64,000 bases of DNA from Phycisphaerae bacterium (GTDB taxonomy: Bacteria > Planctomycetota > Phycisphaerae > UBA1845 > PWPN01). Each line of letters begins with the position of its first letter. The stretch's first letter is position 1. The DNA is taken from the NCBI GenBank assembly GCA_035384605.1, contig DAOOIV010000009.1, positions 19,453 to 83,452 of the forward strand. Reading direction: 5' to 3'. Shown here one piece after another: positions 62,617-64,000 of this stretch. The position numbers and the translations under genes were made by a program. A model generated the notes under the pieces. That model ran no database searches and was not told the origin of the DNA. It saw nothing but the letters and a program-made list of their open reading frames with translations.

Positions 62617-63122
62617 GATCGATCTCCTCCAAAAGACCCTGTGACAGGCTCCACTGGACAACCGTTCGACCGCTGAGCTGTCGTTCCAGCGGCTCGCCCG
62701 GTTTCGGCCAGAAAGGCAACCCTCTCAACAACCGAAATGTTTCTGCACCCGGGGAACCTTCAGGGAAGAGCGGAACAGTGGTGCTTTTCCTCTCCCCGAT
62801 TCCGGTATACCCCACGCTGACTAGGCTACCAGGGAAACCGGCGCATGGCAAGGAAAATCTTGAGGAAAGCCGTCGCCGGCCGGGCCCTGGCAAGGCGGTA
62901 TTCGGCGGTGCTTCAGTATCACTGATTCTTCTGCAGCAAGGGCTGTCTTTGATGAACGATTGAACGATCGGGCCTTTGCGTTGCCCCAGCGGGCTGATTG
63001 CGATAAACTAAAGGGGTTGATAACCAGTCCAGTGCGGCCGGTCACGGGCATGGCCGTCGGCGGTATAGAAAGGACCATTCAGGTCGAGAAACGCCTCGAG
63101 TGTAACTGGAAGGGCTCACCTC
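62617..63122. other. Divergent intergenic region between the PEP-CTERM and prepilin genes
   Basis: About 500 bp holding both divergent promoters. No recognisable ORF. The sequence around 62700-62760 is C-rich with short repeats, and AAGGGGTTG plus a poly-purine tract lies near 63010. Confidence 0.4.
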
Positions 63123-64000
63123 ATGCAGTGCAAAAAGCGGCTTCATGCGTTTACCCTGATCGAAATCCTGGTTGTCGTGGCCATTATCGCCCTGCTGATC
63201 GCCATCCTGCTGCCGTCGCTGCAAAGAGCGCGGGAGCAGGCCAAGATCGCCATGTGCCTGGCCAATCTGCGGTCGCTCGGTGTTGCGGCGACTTCATATC
63301 TGACCGCCGAAAAAGACCAGTTCTGCTGGGCGAAGGCGGGCCGATATCCGGCCTCGAATTTCTACGGAGGCAAGCGGGGAAACGGAGATGGAGAGGAGAG
63401 TTATCTTTCAGGCTACTATTGGGGCGGGAGCCTCAATTTCGAGACAAGGTTCCGCCCGCTGAACCGGTACGTATACGGAAGGGTGGTGAACGACGTGACC
63501 GAGCTGCGCGTGTTCGAATGCCCTTCAGATTACGGAGTGCGAAGCCGCTATGCCGCCCTGCAACCGCCCTCCAAGAAAAACGCTTACGAGGTCACGGGCA
63601 CGAGTTATCAGGCAAATGTGATCTGGTACACCTACCTCCTGGATGTTGAAAACCTGAGAGGTAACGCGGATGAGCTGAGCCGTCGGGTCGGGTCGCTGGA
63701 AAAAAGCATCATGAGGCACTTCCGGAGATTTGGCGCGAGCCGGGCCATCCTGCTTCAGGAAGACCCTTGTGATGTATCGACGGGCGGCGTTCTGACGGGT
63801 AGCTGGCCCCGCGACGTCAAGATGCTCGGTTGGCACCGGCAGTTTGATCGCCACAACCTGCTTTTCCTGGACGGTCATGCGGCCTACACGTATGTCAACG
63901 CCAAGATGAACCTCGATCACCGTGCGGGCTCGACGATGTTCGTGGAGTGTTCGCCGAGCCAGTTGAAGAACTGTGTTCACGGCACAAGCGACTGGATCTC
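63123..64000 (+). CDS. Prepilin-like pseudopilin, partial (3' end outside window)
   Basis: An ATG preceded by GGAAGGG (spacing about 9) opens a frame that runs off the window without a stop (292 codons seen). The N-terminus [30 protein letters not shown] is nearly identical to that of the prepilin gene at 60-61 kb, with CLANLRSLGVAATSYL following. The C-terminal H-x(n)-DG motif is present: WHRQFDRHNLLFLDGHAAY. Divergent from the PEP-CTERM gene and probably part of the same surface system. The frame lacks a stop in the window, so its end is undefined. Confidence 0.9.
   Translation, partial: MQCKKRLHAFTLIEILVVVAIIALLIAILLPSLQRAREQAKIAMCLANLRSLGVAATSYLTAEKDQFCWAKAGRYPASNFYGGKRGNGDGEESYLSGYYWGGSLNFETRFRPLNRYVYGRVVNDVTELRVFECPSDYGVRSRYAALQPPSKKNAYEVTGTSYQANVIWYTYLLDVENLRGNADELSRRVGSLEKSIMRHFRRFGASRAILLQEDPCDVSTGGVLTGSWPRDVKMLGWHRQFDRHNLLFLDGHAAYTYVNAKMNLDHRAGSTMFVECSPSQLKNCVHGTSDWI

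Overview
The window is high-GC, gene-dense bacterial DNA that fits a planctomycete, most likely of the Phycisphaerae type. The reasons are: prepilin-like proteins with an FTLIE...[12 protein letters not shown] head and a C-terminal H-x(n)-DG motif; a PEP-CTERM surface protein; a secreted protein with paired Asp-rich (EF-hand/dockerin-like) segments and a lamin-tail-like domain; an S1 sulfatase; several large secreted carbohydrate-active proteins; and a tagaturonate epimerase (UxaE) homologue. This assignment rests on family knowledge, since no rRNA or tRNA was seen.

Layout. 0-18 kb is mostly housekeeping and cell-envelope genes: the pdxJ 3' end, a secreted SGNH-like protein whose catalytic Ser is replaced, a lipoprotein, yidC, two small phosphoesterases, an M20 peptidase, a serine-hydrolase/NamZ (DUF1343) fusion, a PIN-toxin remnant, gpmA, a coupled TPR-AAA+ / TPR-membrane gene pair, a membrane phosphoesterase and a NagB-fold deaminase. 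17.8-20.5 kb holds a REC-XRE regulator, rsfS and uxaE. 20.5-23.5 kb is unusually gene-poor: a small HERVH-motif membrane protein, an orphan nuoC and about 1.8 kb without a recognisable gene. 23.5-28.5 kb is a glycosylation cassette: two SAM methyltransferases, a 45-residue membrane protein, a GT-C glycosyltransferase and a membrane-anchored GT2. 28.5-55.8 kb is a polysaccharide-degradation region: a giant heparinase-like/FG-GAP protein, an AGE epimerase, a beta-propeller/LamG protein, a sulfatase with an SGNH-GH28 fusion, and a five-gene minus-strand operon (propeller glycosidase-like, heparinase II/III-like, GH29 fucosidase, Gfo/Idh/MocA oxidoreductase, tandem alpha/beta hydrolase), plus a divergent (alpha/alpha)-barrel protein. 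pyk and two small ORFs sit inside it. 56-64 kb encodes two paralogous surface beta-propeller proteins interleaved with two prepilin-like genes; the last runs off the window.

How the parts may fit. The GH28, sulfatase, GH29, deacylase, lyase-like and oxidoreductase genes, with uxaE further upstream, suggest use of a pectin-like, fucosylated and/or sulfated polysaccharide. This is inference from gene families.

The most striking feature is a dispersed element of about 98 bp, present in five places. One copy sits in frame inside the TPR-membrane gene, adding exactly 31 codons, and is identical to an intergenic copy 22 kb away. Another appears to supply the stop codon of a small protein gene. A second unusual element is an array of eight 26-bp units, most carrying a C(TTCG)G hairpin, that abuts the stop codon of the GH28 gene.
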